In this document: positions 31,492 to 40,015 of the stretch, in pieces
How the letters are laid out: the number at the start of each line of letters is the position of its first letter
Numbering within the stretch: position 1 is the stretch's first letter
Assembly (NCBI GenBank): GCA_050251635.1
Contig: JBFWML010000015.1
Location: 1 to 43,778 of the forward strand
Origin: JBFWML01 sp050251635
GTDB lineage: Bacteria > Campylobacterota > Campylobacteria > Campylobacterales > SZUA-545
Direction: 5' to 3'
DNA length: 43,778 bases
Notes under the pieces: model-generated
The model's database searches: none
What the model saw: only the letters and a program-made list of their open reading frames with translations
Told to the model about the DNA's origin: nothing
Translations under genes and position numbers: made by a program

Positions 31492-32883
31492 ATGTCCAAG
31501 TGTGAAGGCGGCTCCTGTAGCACTGCGCGGACGCCGTATTACAAAATGCGGTATCTGTTCTTTGCCCTTTTGACCGCAATTTCGTTAACGCTTCCGTTTA
31601 TCAAGATTAACGGCCACCATATTTTTCTGCTCTCCTTCGACCACAAGCGTTTGGAGCTGATGGGCGTTGCATTCGATATGCAAGAGTTCTACCTCATGCC
31701 CTTCTTGCTGATGTTCTTCTTTCTCTTTGTGTTTGCCATTACCGCCGTGGGCGGCCGCGTCTGGTGCGGCTGGGGCTGTCCGCAGACGATCTTTCGCGTC
31801 ATTTACCGCGACCTGATCGAGGGCGCGCTGCTAGGCATGCACCGCCGGGCCAACAAGCAAAAAGAGGTCGATTACTCCAAGGGCGCCAATAAGCTCAAGA
31901 AAATCGTCGCCATTTTGCTCTGGTCGGTGCTGGCTTTTGTGGCCGCTTCGAACTTTACGTGGTACTTCGTGCCGCCTGAAGATTTCTTTGTTTACATTAT
32001 GAATCCGGGCGAACACCCCGTGCTGATCGGCACCATTTTGGCGATCGCCGCCTTCTTGATTTACGACGTCACTAAGCTGGGCGAGGATTTCTGCGCCTAT
32101 GTCTGCCCCTATGTGCGCGTCCAGTCCTCCATGTACGATCCCGACACCATCTATACGATCTACGACGAAAAACGCGGCGGCAAGATCTACGACGAGATGG
32201 GCAACAAGATCGGCAAGAAGCCGTTGGGGGAAAATGACGAATGCACCGGCTGCGAAGCGTGCGTCACCGTCTGCCCCGCTCATATCGATATCCGCAAGGG
32301 TTTGCAACTGGAGTGCATCAACTGCCTTGAGTGCGCCGATGCGTGCGCCAAGGTGATGGGCAAGCTGGGCAAGCAGTCGCTTGTGAACTGGGAGAGCACC
32401 CGCTCTTCGACCGGCGGCGGCAAAACCCGCTTCGTCCGCTTCCGCACCGTGGCCTACACCGTGCTGTTAACCGCGATCGCGGTGGCGATTTTTGTTATCA
32501 GCGGCAACAAGGAGACGATGCTGCTGAACATCAACAAGTCCAACCGCATCTATAAAGTCGAGACGGTGGAGAACGATGTCAAGCGCGTGAGCAACGACTA
32601 CGTGTTCCTCTTTTCTAACACCAGCAACGGTGCGCACGAGTTCTATTTTGAAATCGAAGGCCGCGACGACGTGAAGATCGAGCGCCCCACCGAGCCCTTT
32701 AGAGTCGGCGGCGGCGAGAAAGTGAAGAAGATTGTGGTGCTTTACACCGACGCCATGCTTTCCGACGGCGGCGCTAAAGACACCCGCATCCCGCTCACCA
32801 TCCGCGCCTATGCGATCGACGACGAAACCGTGACCGTCAAGCGCGAAGCGATCTTTGTTTACCCGCCCAAGAGCCAGCTTTAA
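31492..32883 (+). CDS. ccoG: Cytochrome c oxidase accessory protein CcoG (FixG/RdxA type)
   Basis: CcoG is a membrane iron-sulfur protein that helps deliver copper to cbb3 oxidase. The 463-residue protein has transmembrane helices in its first 200 residues, a GRVWCGWGCPQ motif, two ferredoxin-type cluster motifs (CTGCEACVTVCP and CINCLECADAC), one more helix near 325, and a periplasmic Ig-like C-terminal domain. Cys4 and Cys9 near the start are possible metal ligands. The cbb3 structural genes are not in the window, but the presence of ccoG implies micro-oxic respiration. A terminator follows. Confidence 0.92.
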   Translation: MSKCEGGSCSTARTPYYKMRYLFFALLTAISLTLPFIKINGHHIFLLSFDHKRLELMGVAFDMQEFYLMPFLLMFFFLFVFAITAVGGRVWCGWGCPQTIFRVIYRDLIEGALLGMHRRANKQKEVDYSKGANKLKKIVAILLWSVLAFVAASNFTWYFVPPEDFFVYIMNPGEHPVLIGTILAIAAFLIYDVTKLGEDFCAYVCPYVRVQSSMYDPDTIYTIYDEKRGGKIYDEMGNKIGKKPLGENDECTGCEACVTVCPAHIDIRKGLQLECINCLECADACAKVMGKLGKQSLVNWESTRSSTGGGKTRFVRFRTVAYTVLLTAIAVAIFVISGNKETMLLNINKSNRIYKVETVENDVKRVSNDYVFLFSNTSNGAHEFYFEIEGRDDVKIERPTEPFRVGGGEKVKKIVVLYTDAMLSDGGAKDTRIPLTIRAYAIDDETVTVKREAIFVYPPKSQL

Positions 32884-32891
32884 TTCTTTAC

Positions 32892-32916
32892 CGGGGCCTT
32901 CGGGCCCCGCTTCTTT
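32892..32916 (+). terminator. Terminator after ccoG
   Basis: A perfect 7-bp stem CGGGGCC/GGCCCCG with TTCG tetraloop, then CTTCTTT. The stem is strong; the T-tract is interrupted. Confidence 0.75.
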
Positions 32917-32929
32917 AGCCCCCCTTCGA

Positions 32930-32935
32930 TAAAAT
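32930..32935 (+). promoter_or_regulatory. -10 box of ccdA
   Basis: GATAAAAT followed by TGCCGCC, about 31 bases before the ccdA ATG, with AAGGAT as ribosome site. Confidence 0.55.
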
Positions 32936-32966
32936 TGCCGCCTTAGCTACCGTCTTAAGGATTGTC

Positions 32967-33680
32967 ATGTTTGAAGAGCAGTTGATCGAATTTTTCTACA
33001 CCGCCCCGTTTTTGGTTAGTTTTCTTGCGGGGATTTTGAGCTTTTTAGCCCCCTGTGTTCTGCCGATGATTCCGGCCTATATGTCCTATATTTCCGGTTT
33101 GTCGGTGGCTCAGCTCAACGGCGCAACCGTGATGACCCGCAGGGAACATCTGCGCCTAATCGGCGCGGCGGCGATGTTTGTTTTGGGCTTTTCGGCCGTT
33201 TTTGTCACCATCGGCGCGCTTTCGGACTTCTTCATCGCCGAACTGCTTGCAAGCGGCTGGGCGCGGCTGATCGGCGGCGCGATTATTATTGTCTTTGGCC
33301 TTCACTTTATGCAGATTATTCAAATCCCCATCCTGAACATGCAAAAACAGGCGAACTTTTCGACCAAAATCAGCTTTTTTGCCCCCTTTGTTCTGGGGCT
33401 AAGCTTTGCCATCGGCTGGACCCCCTGCGTCGGACCGATTCTGGGTTCGATCATTATGGTCAGCGCTCAGGAGGCGGGCCGCGGCGTGGTACTGATGAGC
33501 CTTTATGCGCTGGGTCTGGGAATTCCCTTTTTGCTGGTGGCGGCCCTGACGGCTTGGGCCTTCGGGTTGATGAACCGCATCAAAAAGTATTTCAAAATCG
33601 TTGAGATTGTCGGCGGCGTGCTGCTGATTGGCATCGGCGGGTCGATCGCCTACGGCGGCTGGCAGCTGGTGGCCCAATGA
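32967..33680 (+). CDS. ccdA: Cytochrome c biogenesis protein CcdA
   Basis: CcdA carries reducing power across the inner membrane to the apocytochrome and thiol-repair systems. The 237-residue protein has six predicted helices. The two redox cysteines lie in the paired motifs FLAPCVLPMIP (first half) and GWTPCVGPILG (second half), the internal repeat typical of the family. It heads a run ccdA-dgkA-pyrC-like with overlapping or touching genes. Confidence 0.93.
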   Translation: MFEEQLIEFFYTAPFLVSFLAGILSFLAPCVLPMIPAYMSYISGLSVAQLNGATVMTRREHLRLIGAAAMFVLGFSAVFVTIGALSDFFIAELLASGWARLIGGAIIIVFGLHFMQIIQIPILNMQKQANFSTKISFFAPFVLGLSFAIGWTPCVGPILGSIIMVSAQEAGRGVVLMSLYALGLGIPFLLVAALTAWAFGLMNRIKKYFKIVEIVGGVLLIGIGGSIAYGGWQLVAQ

Positions 33681-34051
33681 GGCGGCACAAGCGCCACGCA
33701 TTCAGCCTGATCGCCAACTTTAAAAACTCGGCACGGGGCCTTATGGAGGTGACCCGCAACGAGCGGCCCATGCAGGTTGAGGCGGTCTGTTTTGTTTTGA
33801 TGACCGCGCTGCTGGCGGTGCTTGAGATGCCCTTTGGCTACAAGCTGATTTTGTTCGTTTCGCTCTTTTTGCCCATCTTTACCGAACTGCTCAACAGCGC
33901 CATCGAACGCACGGTCGATCTGGTGACGCTGGAGTATCACGATCTGGCCAAAACCGCCAAGGATGCCGCCAGCGCGGCGGTGCTCATCTCTTTGGTTGTG
34001 ACCGGCACGATCTGGGCCGGGGTCTTTTATATCGTCTATTTCGGAGGCTAA
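33677..34051 (+). CDS. dgkA: Diacylglycerol kinase
   Basis: DgkA rephosphorylates diacylglycerol to phosphatidic acid in the inner membrane. The 124-residue protein is full length, with three transmembrane helices and the catalytic signature ELLNSAIERTVDLVT followed by LAKTAKDAASAAV, which hold the acidic metal ligands. It overlaps ccdA by four bases and is followed after one base by the dihydroorotase-like gene. Confidence 0.95.
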   Translation: MRRHKRHAFSLIANFKNSARGLMEVTRNERPMQVEAVCFVLMTALLAVLEMPFGYKLILFVSLFLPIFTELLNSAIERTVDLVTLEYHDLAKTAKDAASAAVLISLVVTGTIWAGVFYIVYFGG

Positions 34052-34052
34052 G

Positions 34053-35300
34053 ATGCTGATTGTCAATGCGTTGCTTACCGACGCATCGGGGCAGAAAACG
34101 GGCGCGTTGCGCATCGAAAACGGCAAGATCGCCGAAGTGGGCAATCTTGCCGCGCGCGAAGGCGAGCCGGTTGAGGATGCCGGCGGCGCTTGGCTGATGC
34201 CGGGATTGGTGGATTTGAGCTTTCATCTTAAAGACCCGGGACAAAAGCGGATCGAGAGCATCGAAACCTCGCGGATCGAAGCGCTTAAGGGCGGTATCAC
34301 AACCCTGCTGGCCGCGCCCGATACGACGCCGGCGGTCGATAACGAAACGGTGGTGGAGTATATCGGCGCAAAGGCCTCGGCCACGCGCGGCGCACGGGTT
34401 CTGATCGCGGGCGAGATCGCCAAGGGCGGCAAACTCAACAATCTTTCCCGTCTGATGGGTGCCGGGGTGGCGGCCTTGGCGGGCAGCAGCGCCATGGACG
34501 GCAATCTGCTGCGCCGAAGCTTCGAATACGCCCTGATGGCCGATCGGCCCGTGCTGATCGCCTGCGAAAATGAGGCGATCGAGGGCAACGGCGTTATGAA
34601 CGACGGCAACGCAGCAGCGCGGCTAGGACTGCCCGGACTGCCCGATTACGCCGAAAGCTCCGAGGCGGTTCGCGTCGCCGAGCTGGCCGACGCCCTGCAA
34701 AACCCGCTGCTGATCGAAGCGGTCAGCGCGCAGCGCACGCTTAGGGCGCTCGCCCCCTTTAAGGCGGCCAACGCCAAGCTGGCGCTTTCGTGCCTGCTAC
34801 CCCATCTGCTTTTGGATGAGACCGCGTGCGAGGGGTTTAATACCGCCTGCAAGCTCTTTCCGCCCCTTAGGGGCAGCCACGATCGTCAGGCGCTGATCGA
34901 TGGGGTCAAAAGCGGACTGATCGACATCGTCGCCACCGGTCATTTGCCGCAGGAGGAGAGTGCCAAAGATCGCCCCTTTGAGCAGGCTGCGGCGGGTATC
35001 GGATGCGCCGGAGAGTTTTTGTCTTTGGTTTACACCTGCCTGATCGAGCCGGGCTTGCTGGACGCGCCGAGCTTTATCCGCGCGGCGGCGGCCAATCCGG
35101 CCAAGCTGCTTAAGGAGCCCTGCGGCGCGCTGCAGGCAGGGTTGAGGGCCGATTTGGTGCTGTTTGATCCCGCTTTGGCGCGCGAGGTGACGGCCCGCGA
35201 AGGGGTCAGCAAAAGCCCCTGGCACGGCCAAAAACTTAAGGGCCGGGTCCTAAGCGCGTGGGTGGGCGGCGAAATGGTTGAAGGATTTAGCGGCGATTAA
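34053..35300 (+). CDS. Dihydroorotase-like protein, probably non-catalytic (PyrC')
   Basis: A 415-residue amidohydrolase-fold protein of the dihydroorotase family. Active enzymes carry DxHxHxR in the first strand; here it reads DLSFHLKDPG, with the first His replaced by Ser56 and Arg by Lys60. The later TDHAPH metal site reads TGHLPQ, losing the aspartate that acts in catalysis. Such inactive PyrC' proteins are known in other bacteria to stabilise aspartate transcarbamoylase (PyrB), and Helicobacter carries one. It is third in the ccdA-dgkA run and precedes tRNA-Pro. Pyrimidine assembly partner is the likely role, not catalysis. Confidence 0.8.
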   Translation: MLIVNALLTDASGQKTGALRIENGKIAEVGNLAAREGEPVEDAGGAWLMPGLVDLSFHLKDPGQKRIESIETSRIEALKGGITTLLAAPDTTPAVDNETVVEYIGAKASATRGARVLIAGEIAKGGKLNNLSRLMGAGVAALAGSSAMDGNLLRRSFEYALMADRPVLIACENEAIEGNGVMNDGNAAARLGLPGLPDYAESSEAVRVAELADALQNPLLIEAVSAQRTLRALAPFKAANAKLALSCLLPHLLLDETACEGFNTACKLFPPLRGSHDRQALIDGVKSGLIDIVATGHLPQEESAKDRPFEQAAAGIGCAGEFLSLVYTCLIEPGLLDAPSFIRAAAANPAKLLKEPCGALQAGLRADLVLFDPALAREVTAREGVSKSPWHGQKLKGRVLSAWVGGEMVEGFSGD

Positions 35301-35311
35301 AGATCGCCCGC

Positions 35312-35317
35312 TATACT
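35312..35317 (+). promoter_or_regulatory. -10 box of tRNA-Pro
   Basis: TATACT followed by TTCAGCC, 15 bases before the mature tRNA start. Confidence 0.55.
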
Positions 35318-35332
35318 TTCAGCCTCAAAAGT

Positions 35333-35409
35333 CGGGACGTGGCGCAGTCTGGTAGCGCGCACCCTTGGGGTGGGTGAGGTCGCAGGTTCGAATCCTGTCG
35401 TCCCGACCA
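35333..35409 (+). tRNA. tRNA-Pro (anticodon GGG)
   Basis: All four arms fold perfectly: acceptor CGGGACG/CGTCCCG, D stem GCGC/GCGC, anticodon stem CACCC/GGGTG with loop TTGGGGT (GGG at 35367-35369), and T arm GCAGG/CCTGT around TTCGAAT. CCA is encoded. It reads CCC and CCU proline codons. It probably has its own promoter and may be co-transcribed with mtgA. Confidence 0.98.
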
Positions 35410-35474
35410 TTTTCTGCCAGCATACTCTTCGGTTAAAAAACCACCTAATTTTCTCTTTTCAAACGGAGCGGCGA

Positions 35475-36308
35475 TTGCAAAAAAAATCACAACCGGCCCG
35501 CGGGTTTTTGTATTGGCTTTTGGCCCCTTGGCGCGCGCTGGTGCTGGTGGTGCATATTATCGGCTGGATTGTCGCGCTGATGATGCTGGGGCTTGCCGTG
35601 GCCGCCGGAATCTTTTTTTACACCCTGCCCGATGTCAAGTCGATGGATTTTGAGCAGTTTAAAACCCTGGCGATCGAGCGCAATCAGGCGCGGCTGGAGG
35701 TGAAGAAAAACCTTTCGCGCTGGACGCCCCTGAGGGAGATTAACCGTGATCTGCTCTATGCCGTGGTGGTGGCGGAGGATGGCGCGTTTTTTGAACACCG
35801 GGGCATTGATACCGACGCGCTGCTTGAGGCGATGATGACCAACTGGCGGCGGGGCGAAAAGGCCTTCGGCGGCAGCACGATCACCCAGCAAACGGTGAAA
35901 AACCTTTTCCTCTCCGGCGAAAAAAGCTATCTGCGCAAACTGCAGGAGCTGGTGCTGGCGCTGCGTCTGGAAGGCCAGCTCTCCAAAAACGAGATTGTTG
36001 AGCTTTACTTGAATCTGGCGGAGTTCGGCCCGGACATCTACGGCGTGACGCGGGCGACGGCCTACTATTTTGATAAAAAGCCTTCGGCGATCAACGCGGC
36101 CGAAGGGGCCTATCTGGCCCTTTTGCTGCCCAGTCCGCGCCGCTATCACTACACGCTTTTTCAAAACCGCAATGTGACTTTGCAGCACCGCCGCAAGTTT
36201 GAAACGGTGCTGCGCACGATGCGCGCGCGCGGTTATATCAGCGCGGTTCAATATAACGAATACTCCACGCTGCTGACAAAACCCGATTGGCCCGAAAAAA
36301 GGCCTTGA
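35475..36308 (+). CDS. mtgA: Monofunctional peptidoglycan glycosyltransferase MtgA
   Basis: MtgA polymerises lipid II into glycan strands without cross-linking. The 277-residue protein has one transmembrane helix (about 20-50) and a GT51 domain with the catalytic motifs VVAEDGAFFEHRGID (Glu general base), GGSTITQQTVKNLFLSGEKSYLRKL-type region and ALRLEGQLSKNEIVELYLNLAEFG. The start is TTG at 35475, behind GGAG; the open frame reaches back into the tRNA, so no earlier start is credible. A weak terminator hairpin overlaps its 3' end. Confidence 0.92.
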   Translation: MQKKSQPARGFLYWLLAPWRALVLVVHIIGWIVALMMLGLAVAAGIFFYTLPDVKSMDFEQFKTLAIERNQARLEVKKNLSRWTPLREINRDLLYAVVVAEDGAFFEHRGIDTDALLEAMMTNWRRGEKAFGGSTITQQTVKNLFLSGEKSYLRKLQELVLALRLEGQLSKNEIVELYLNLAEFGPDIYGVTRATAYYFDKKPSAINAAEGAYLALLLPSPRRYHYTLFQNRNVTLQHRRKFETVLRTMRARGYISAVQYNEYSTLLTKPDWPEKRP

Positions 36309-36323
36309 AATCGGCCTTCGTTT
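36299..36323 (+). terminator. Weak terminator after mtgA
   Basis: AAGGCC (36299-36304) pairs with GGCCTT (36313-36318), followed by CGTTT. The stem begins within the last mtgA codons. Confidence 0.5.
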
Positions 36324-36326
36324 GCC

Positions 36327-36332
36327 GATACT
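36327..36332 (+). promoter_or_regulatory. Possible -10 of the CoA-binding-ilvA operon
   Basis: GATACT followed by ACCCC, 21 bases before the ATG at 36354. It deviates at the first base. Confidence 0.3.
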
Positions 36333-36353
36333 ACCCCTCACAAAGGATGTGTT

Positions 36354-36782
36354 ATGGCGTGTGAATTTCCCGTGGTTAACGAAACCGACGAAACAATTAA
36401 AGAGATTTTTAAAACGGTTAAAACCATTGCGGTGATCGGCCTTTCGCCCGATGCCGACAAAGACAGCCACAAGGTGGCCAAATATCTGCAGGAGGCCGGC
36501 TACAGAGTCGTTCCCGTCTATCCCAAAGAGGAGACGATTCTGGGCGAAAAGGTTTACCGGTCCTTGAGCGAAATTCCCTTTGTGGTGGACATGGCCGATA
36601 TGTTCCGCAAGCCCGAAGTGGCCGACACGCTGGCCGATGAGGCGATCGCGCGGGGGGATGTGAAGGTGCTGTGGCTGCAAAAGGGGATTGTCAACAACGC
36701 CGCGCTGCAAAAGGCCCAAGCCGCCGGACTGCGGGCAGTGCAGAATAAGTGCGCCATGGTCGAACACCGGATGTACGCATGA
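36354..36782 (+). CDS. CoA-binding domain protein (YccU family)
   Basis: A 142-residue single Rossmann domain of the CoA_binding_2 family. It has the KTIAVIGLSPDADKDSHKVAKYLQ-type nucleotide loop, RVVPVYPKEETILGEKVYRSLSEIP, and the C-terminal NKCAMVEH motif. The family binds coenzyme A in crystal structures, but the cellular role is not established. It overlaps ilvA by four bases (ATGA), suggesting shared expression. Confidence 0.88.
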   Translation: MACEFPVVNETDETIKEIFKTVKTIAVIGLSPDADKDSHKVAKYLQEAGYRVVPVYPKEETILGEKVYRSLSEIPFVVDMADMFRKPEVADTLADEAIARGDVKVLWLQKGIVNNAALQKAQAAGLRAVQNKCAMVEHRMYA

Positions 36783-37987
36783 TCGCACTGGACGACGTAC
36801 GCGCGGCCGCACAGCGGCTTAAGGGGGTCATTGCCGAAACCCCCTTTGCCTACGGCCCTTTTTTGAGCGCCCAAAGCGGCGTGGAGGTGTTTTTAAAAAA
36901 AGAGAACCTCCAAAACACCGGCAGCTTCAAAATCCGCGGAGCCTTTAACCGCATCGCCATGCTGGAGGGGGCCGATCGGCAAAAGGGGGTCATTGCCGCG
37001 AGCGCGGGCAACCATGCGCAGGGCGTGGCCTTTTCGGCGGCCCATTTCGGCGTCAAAAGCTATATCGTTATGCCCGAAGCGACGCCGCTTCTGAAGGTAA
37101 ACGGCGCGAAAAATCTGGGGGCCAACGTGATTTTGCACGGGGCCAACTACGACGAAGCCTACGCTTACGCGCTGGAGTATGCCAAGGCCCATGATTTGAC
37201 CTTTATCCACCCCTTTGCCGATCACGGCGTGATCGCAGGTCAGGGAACGCTGGCGCTGGAGATGCTCGAAAGCGTGCCCGATCTGGATGCGCTGGTGGTT
37301 CCCGTAGGCGGCGGCGGACTCATTAGCGGCGTGGCGGTGGCCGCCAAGGCGATCAATCCCCGTATCCGCATCATCGGCGTTACCGCATCCGGCGCGCCCG
37401 CCATGCGCAACTCGTGGCTCTCAAAGCAGGCGCAGGATTCGCTTTCGGTGCGCACCATTGCCGACGGTATTGCCGTGCGCGACACGTCGCCTTTGACGCT
37501 GGCCTATCTGCTTGCCTGCGTGGACGATGTGGTTGAGGTGGACGACGAAGAGATCGCCAACGCGATTTTGTTTTTGATCGAGAAACAAAAGCTGGTGGTC
37601 GAAGGCGCGGGCGCGGTGGGCGTGGCGGCGTTGATGCACGATCGGCTCAAGCTGCCCAAGGGTTCCAAGGTGGGTTTGCTGCTCAGCGGCGGCAATATCG
37701 ACGTGACGATGCTGGCGGTGATTATCGAAAAGGGCTTGATTAAATCCAGCCGTAAAATGAAGCTGATCGTGACGCTGATCGACAAGCCCGGCAGCCTGCA
37801 GAAGCTTTCTTCGGTTTTGACCGACGTGAGCGCCAATATCGTGCATATCGACTTTGACCGGACGGCCCGGTCGCTCGATTACGGCGATGCCTATGTTTCG
37901 GTTTCGCTGGAAACCAAGGGTTTGGAGCATCAAGAGCAAATCCGCGCGCGGTTGAAGGCGGCGGGATTCGTATTTCAGGAAATATAG
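36779..37987 (+). CDS. ilvA: Threonine ammonia-lyase (threonine dehydratase)
   Basis: This PLP enzyme converts threonine to 2-oxobutyrate, the first step of isoleucine synthesis. At 402 residues it is the short type. The PLP lysine is in NTGSFKIRGAFNR (Lys near 49), the cofactor-phosphate loop is PVGGGGLISG, and a single ACT domain follows (about 325-402, MKLIVTLIDKPGSLQKLSSVL). The longer two-ACT form of E. coli IlvA is not present. The ATG at 36779 overlaps the CoA-binding gene stop and is preferred to an earlier frame start. ilvC is 22 kb away, so the pathway is dispersed. Confidence 0.92.
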   Translation: MIALDDVRAAAQRLKGVIAETPFAYGPFLSAQSGVEVFLKKENLQNTGSFKIRGAFNRIAMLEGADRQKGVIAASAGNHAQGVAFSAAHFGVKSYIVMPEATPLLKVNGAKNLGANVILHGANYDEAYAYALEYAKAHDLTFIHPFADHGVIAGQGTLALEMLESVPDLDALVVPVGGGGLISGVAVAAKAINPRIRIIGVTASGAPAMRNSWLSKQAQDSLSVRTIADGIAVRDTSPLTLAYLLACVDDVVEVDDEEIANAILFLIEKQKLVVEGAGAVGVAALMHDRLKLPKGSKVGLLLSGGNIDVTMLAVIIEKGLIKSSRKMKLIVTLIDKPGSLQKLSSVLTDVSANIVHIDFDRTARSLDYGDAYVSVSLETKGLEHQEQIRARLKAAGFVFQEI

Positions 37988-37995
37988 GGGAGCGC

Positions 37996-38322
37996 ATGGA
38001 GTGGGTGATATCGGCGTTGATGCGGTGGGAATCGGAGCTGATGTTTGGCGTGCTGCTGAATCTGGCAATGACCTTCGGCTTTGGTTTGTATAAGGTGATG
38101 AACCTCAACTCCGAACAGACGATGGCGCTGATGGAGAGATACCCGGTCAAGCCCAATTACCTGAAGGTCGCCGTTTTGTGGCTTTTGCCCTTTGCGGGAA
38201 CGGTCTATATCTTTAGAGAACTGCTCTTTTTGCAGCGGTTTATCGCCGTGGGGCAGGGGGTGTACGAATATCTCGAAGCCCGGCTTGAGCGCGACTGGGC
38301 AAGGCAGAAGCATGGACGTTAA
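37996..38322 (+). CDS. Small hypothetical membrane protein
   Basis: A 108-residue protein with two hydrophobic helices (about 14-33 and 56-78), the first ending near a short basic stretch, and a charged C-terminal helix (EYLEARLERDWARQ) probably in the cytoplasm. I do not recognise a family. It starts eight bases after ilvA behind GGAG and overlaps the Hpt gene by 11 bases. The close packing supports its reality. Position before an Hpt gene and hemH gives no clear functional hint. Confidence 0.75.
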   Translation: MEWVISALMRWESELMFGVLLNLAMTFGFGLYKVMNLNSEQTMALMERYPVKPNYLKVAVLWLLPFAGTVYIFRELLFLQRFIAVGQGVYEYLEARLERDWARQKHGR

Positions 38323-38623
38323 TTTAATCGCCCAAAGAACGGGGCTTGAACCCGACGAGGTGGAGACGATCGCGCAGGTGTTTGTGCTCTCTGCCGGCGA
38401 AGCGCTCAAGCAGCTCAAAGGCGCCGTTACAAGCGGCGATGATGCAGCGGCCATATTCGCGCTGCACAAAATTGCCGGGTCGAGCGCCGCGCTGTTGGGC
38501 TTTGGGGAGCTGAATGAAATCGCCCGCAACGCCGAAGAGGCCCTCAAGCGGGGCGAAAAACCCGATCTAAGCGCCGTTTGCGCGGCGATTGAAACACCCT
38601 TGGTAACGGCGGGGGTTTTATGA
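38312..38623 (+). CDS. Histidine-containing phosphotransfer (Hpt) protein
   Basis: A 103-residue protein with the HPt helical signature ALHKIAGSSAALLGFGEL; the phosphorylated histidine is expected in LHKIAGS. HPt proteins relay phosphate from hybrid kinases to a response regulator. The protein has no attached kinase or receiver domain, so its partner must be coded elsewhere. The ATG at 38312 fits the domain start; it overlaps the preceding membrane gene and its stop overlaps the hemH start (ATGA). Confidence 0.8.
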   Translation: MDVNLIAQRTGLEPDEVETIAQVFVLSAGEALKQLKGAVTSGDDAAAIFALHKIAGSSAALLGFGELNEIARNAEEALKRGEKPDLSAVCAAIETPLVTAGVL

Positions 38624-39582
38624 AAAAAACCGGCATCGTGCTGCTCAATATGGGCGGCGCTTCCAATCTGGACGAAGTGCCCCTGTTTTTAAAAAATATG
38701 TTCAACGATCCGCAAATTTTGCGCATCCCCTTTAAACCCATCCGCAAACTGGTTGCGTCGCTGATCGTCTGGCGGCGCGCGGGCGCTTCGATGGGCAACT
38801 ACCGCCTCATCGGCGGGCGGTCGCCCCTTTTGAGCCACACGCTTTCGCTGGCCAAAAAGCTTGAGGCGGGGGGCGGAATGCCGGTTTTTGTGGCCATGCG
38901 CTACACGCCGCCCTTTGCCGACGAAGCGGTGGCGGCTATTAAAAAAAGCGGCGCAACAAAGCTGGTGCTGATTCCGCTTTATCCCCAGTACTCCACCACC
39001 ACGACGCTTTCCTCCCTGTGGGATTTTGAGGAGGCGATGGTGCAGGGCGGCCTGGAGCTGCCCGTTAAGAAGATAGAGCGGTTTTATGATCATCCCACCT
39101 ATAACGCGGCGGTGACGGAGCGGATTGGCGAAGCGTTGGCGGGTCAGGCGGCCGAGGAGTACGCGCTGCTCTTTTCCGCCCACGGGCTACCCCAAAGCGT
39201 GGTGGACGGCGGCGATCCTTACCAAAAGGAGTGCGAAGCCCATGTGGAGCTGCTCAAAAAGCGCCTGACGCTGGAAAACCGCTTTTTTAGCCGCGTCGAT
39301 CTGGCCTATCAGTCCAAGGTCGGTCCGATGAAATGGCTGACCCCCTCGCTGGAGGATAAGCTCCAGGAGCTGCGGTCGCAGGGGTGCAAAAAGGTTCTGA
39401 TCGTGCCGCTGGCCTTTACGATCGACAATCTCGAAACCGACTTCGAGCTGTCGATCGAGTACCGCGAAAAGGCGCAGGAGCTGGGTTTTGAAAGCTATCT
39501 CGTCGCCCGCTGCCCCAACGATTCGGACCGTTTTGCGCAGGCGCTTTTAGAGCTTAGCGAAGCGACGGCGCTGAAGGACTAG
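38620..39582 (+). CDS. hemH: Ferrochelatase
   Basis: HemH inserts Fe2+ into protoporphyrin IX to form haem. The 320-residue protein has the family start KTGIVLLNMGG, the VAMRYTPPF region, the catalytic histidine in LFSAHGLPQSVV, the SKVGPMKWLTP motif and the VLIVPLAFTIDNLETDFEL glutamate region. It overlaps the Hpt stop by four bases and precedes the Rrf2 regulator by two. Haem supply links it loosely with ccoG and ccdA. Confidence 0.95.
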   Translation: MKKTGIVLLNMGGASNLDEVPLFLKNMFNDPQILRIPFKPIRKLVASLIVWRRAGASMGNYRLIGGRSPLLSHTLSLAKKLEAGGGMPVFVAMRYTPPFADEAVAAIKKSGATKLVLIPLYPQYSTTTTLSSLWDFEEAMVQGGLELPVKKIERFYDHPTYNAAVTERIGEALAGQAAEEYALLFSAHGLPQSVVDGGDPYQKECEAHVELLKKRLTLENRFFSRVDLAYQSKVGPMKWLTPSLEDKLQELRSQGCKKVLIVPLAFTIDNLETDFELSIEYREKAQELGFESYLVARCPNDSDRFAQALLELSEATALKD

Positions 39583-39584
39583 GT

Positions 39585-40004
39585 GTGTTCTCCGCCGCCT
39601 TGCAAGAGTCGATCCGCGCGCTGGTTTTTTTAGCCGCCGCGCAGCCCGAAACCTACGTGCGAGGCGAAGCGATCGCCCGTTCGATCGACCGGCCCTTTTT
39701 CTTTTTGACCAAAAACCTCACCCGGCTTTCCCACGGCGGACTTTTGCAGACCAAGCGCGGCGCAAACGGCGGCGTGCGGCTGGCCCGCCCGGCTTCGGAA
39801 ATTACACTGATGCAGGTTGCCTCCGCGCTGGGCGAACAGGCGCTTTTTGACGCTTGCGTTCTGGGTGCGGGCCGGTGCAACACCGATCGTCCTTGTGCTA
39901 TTCATCCCGAGTGGGGCGGTATCAAAGCCCGCCTGATCGCCATGATGAATCAGACCACCCTTGCGCAGATTGCCCCGGATTTTTCCCTCTCCGCTGAATT
40001 GTAA
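39585..40004 (+). CDS. Rrf2-family Fe-S transcription regulator
   Basis: A 139-residue winged-helix regulator. The DNA-binding part is at 1-70 (VRGEAIARSIDRPFFFLTKNLTRLSHGGLLQTKRGANGGVRLA-type region, with the Gly-rich wing). Three cysteines at about 98-111 (Cys-x6-Cys-x5-Cys) followed by His are the expected [2Fe-2S] or [4Fe-4S] ligands, so it would sense iron, nitric oxide or redox state like IscR, NsrR or RirA. GTG start at 39585, two or three bases after hemH. An imperfect dyad in the next promoter may be a target. Confidence 0.88.
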   Translation: MFSAALQESIRALVFLAAAQPETYVRGEAIARSIDRPFFFLTKNLTRLSHGGLLQTKRGANGGVRLARPASEITLMQVASALGEQALFDACVLGAGRCNTDRPCAIHPEWGGIKARLIAMMNQTTLAQIAPDFSLSAEL

Positions 40005-40015
40005 ATAATAACGCA

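Noticed and set aside
35487..36812. A 441-codon open frame on the minus strand
   Set aside because: It lies entirely opposite mtgA and the CoA-binding gene, both of which have clear family motifs; its product is rich in His, Gln and Arg with no recognisable domain, typical of antisense shadows in GC-rich DNA.
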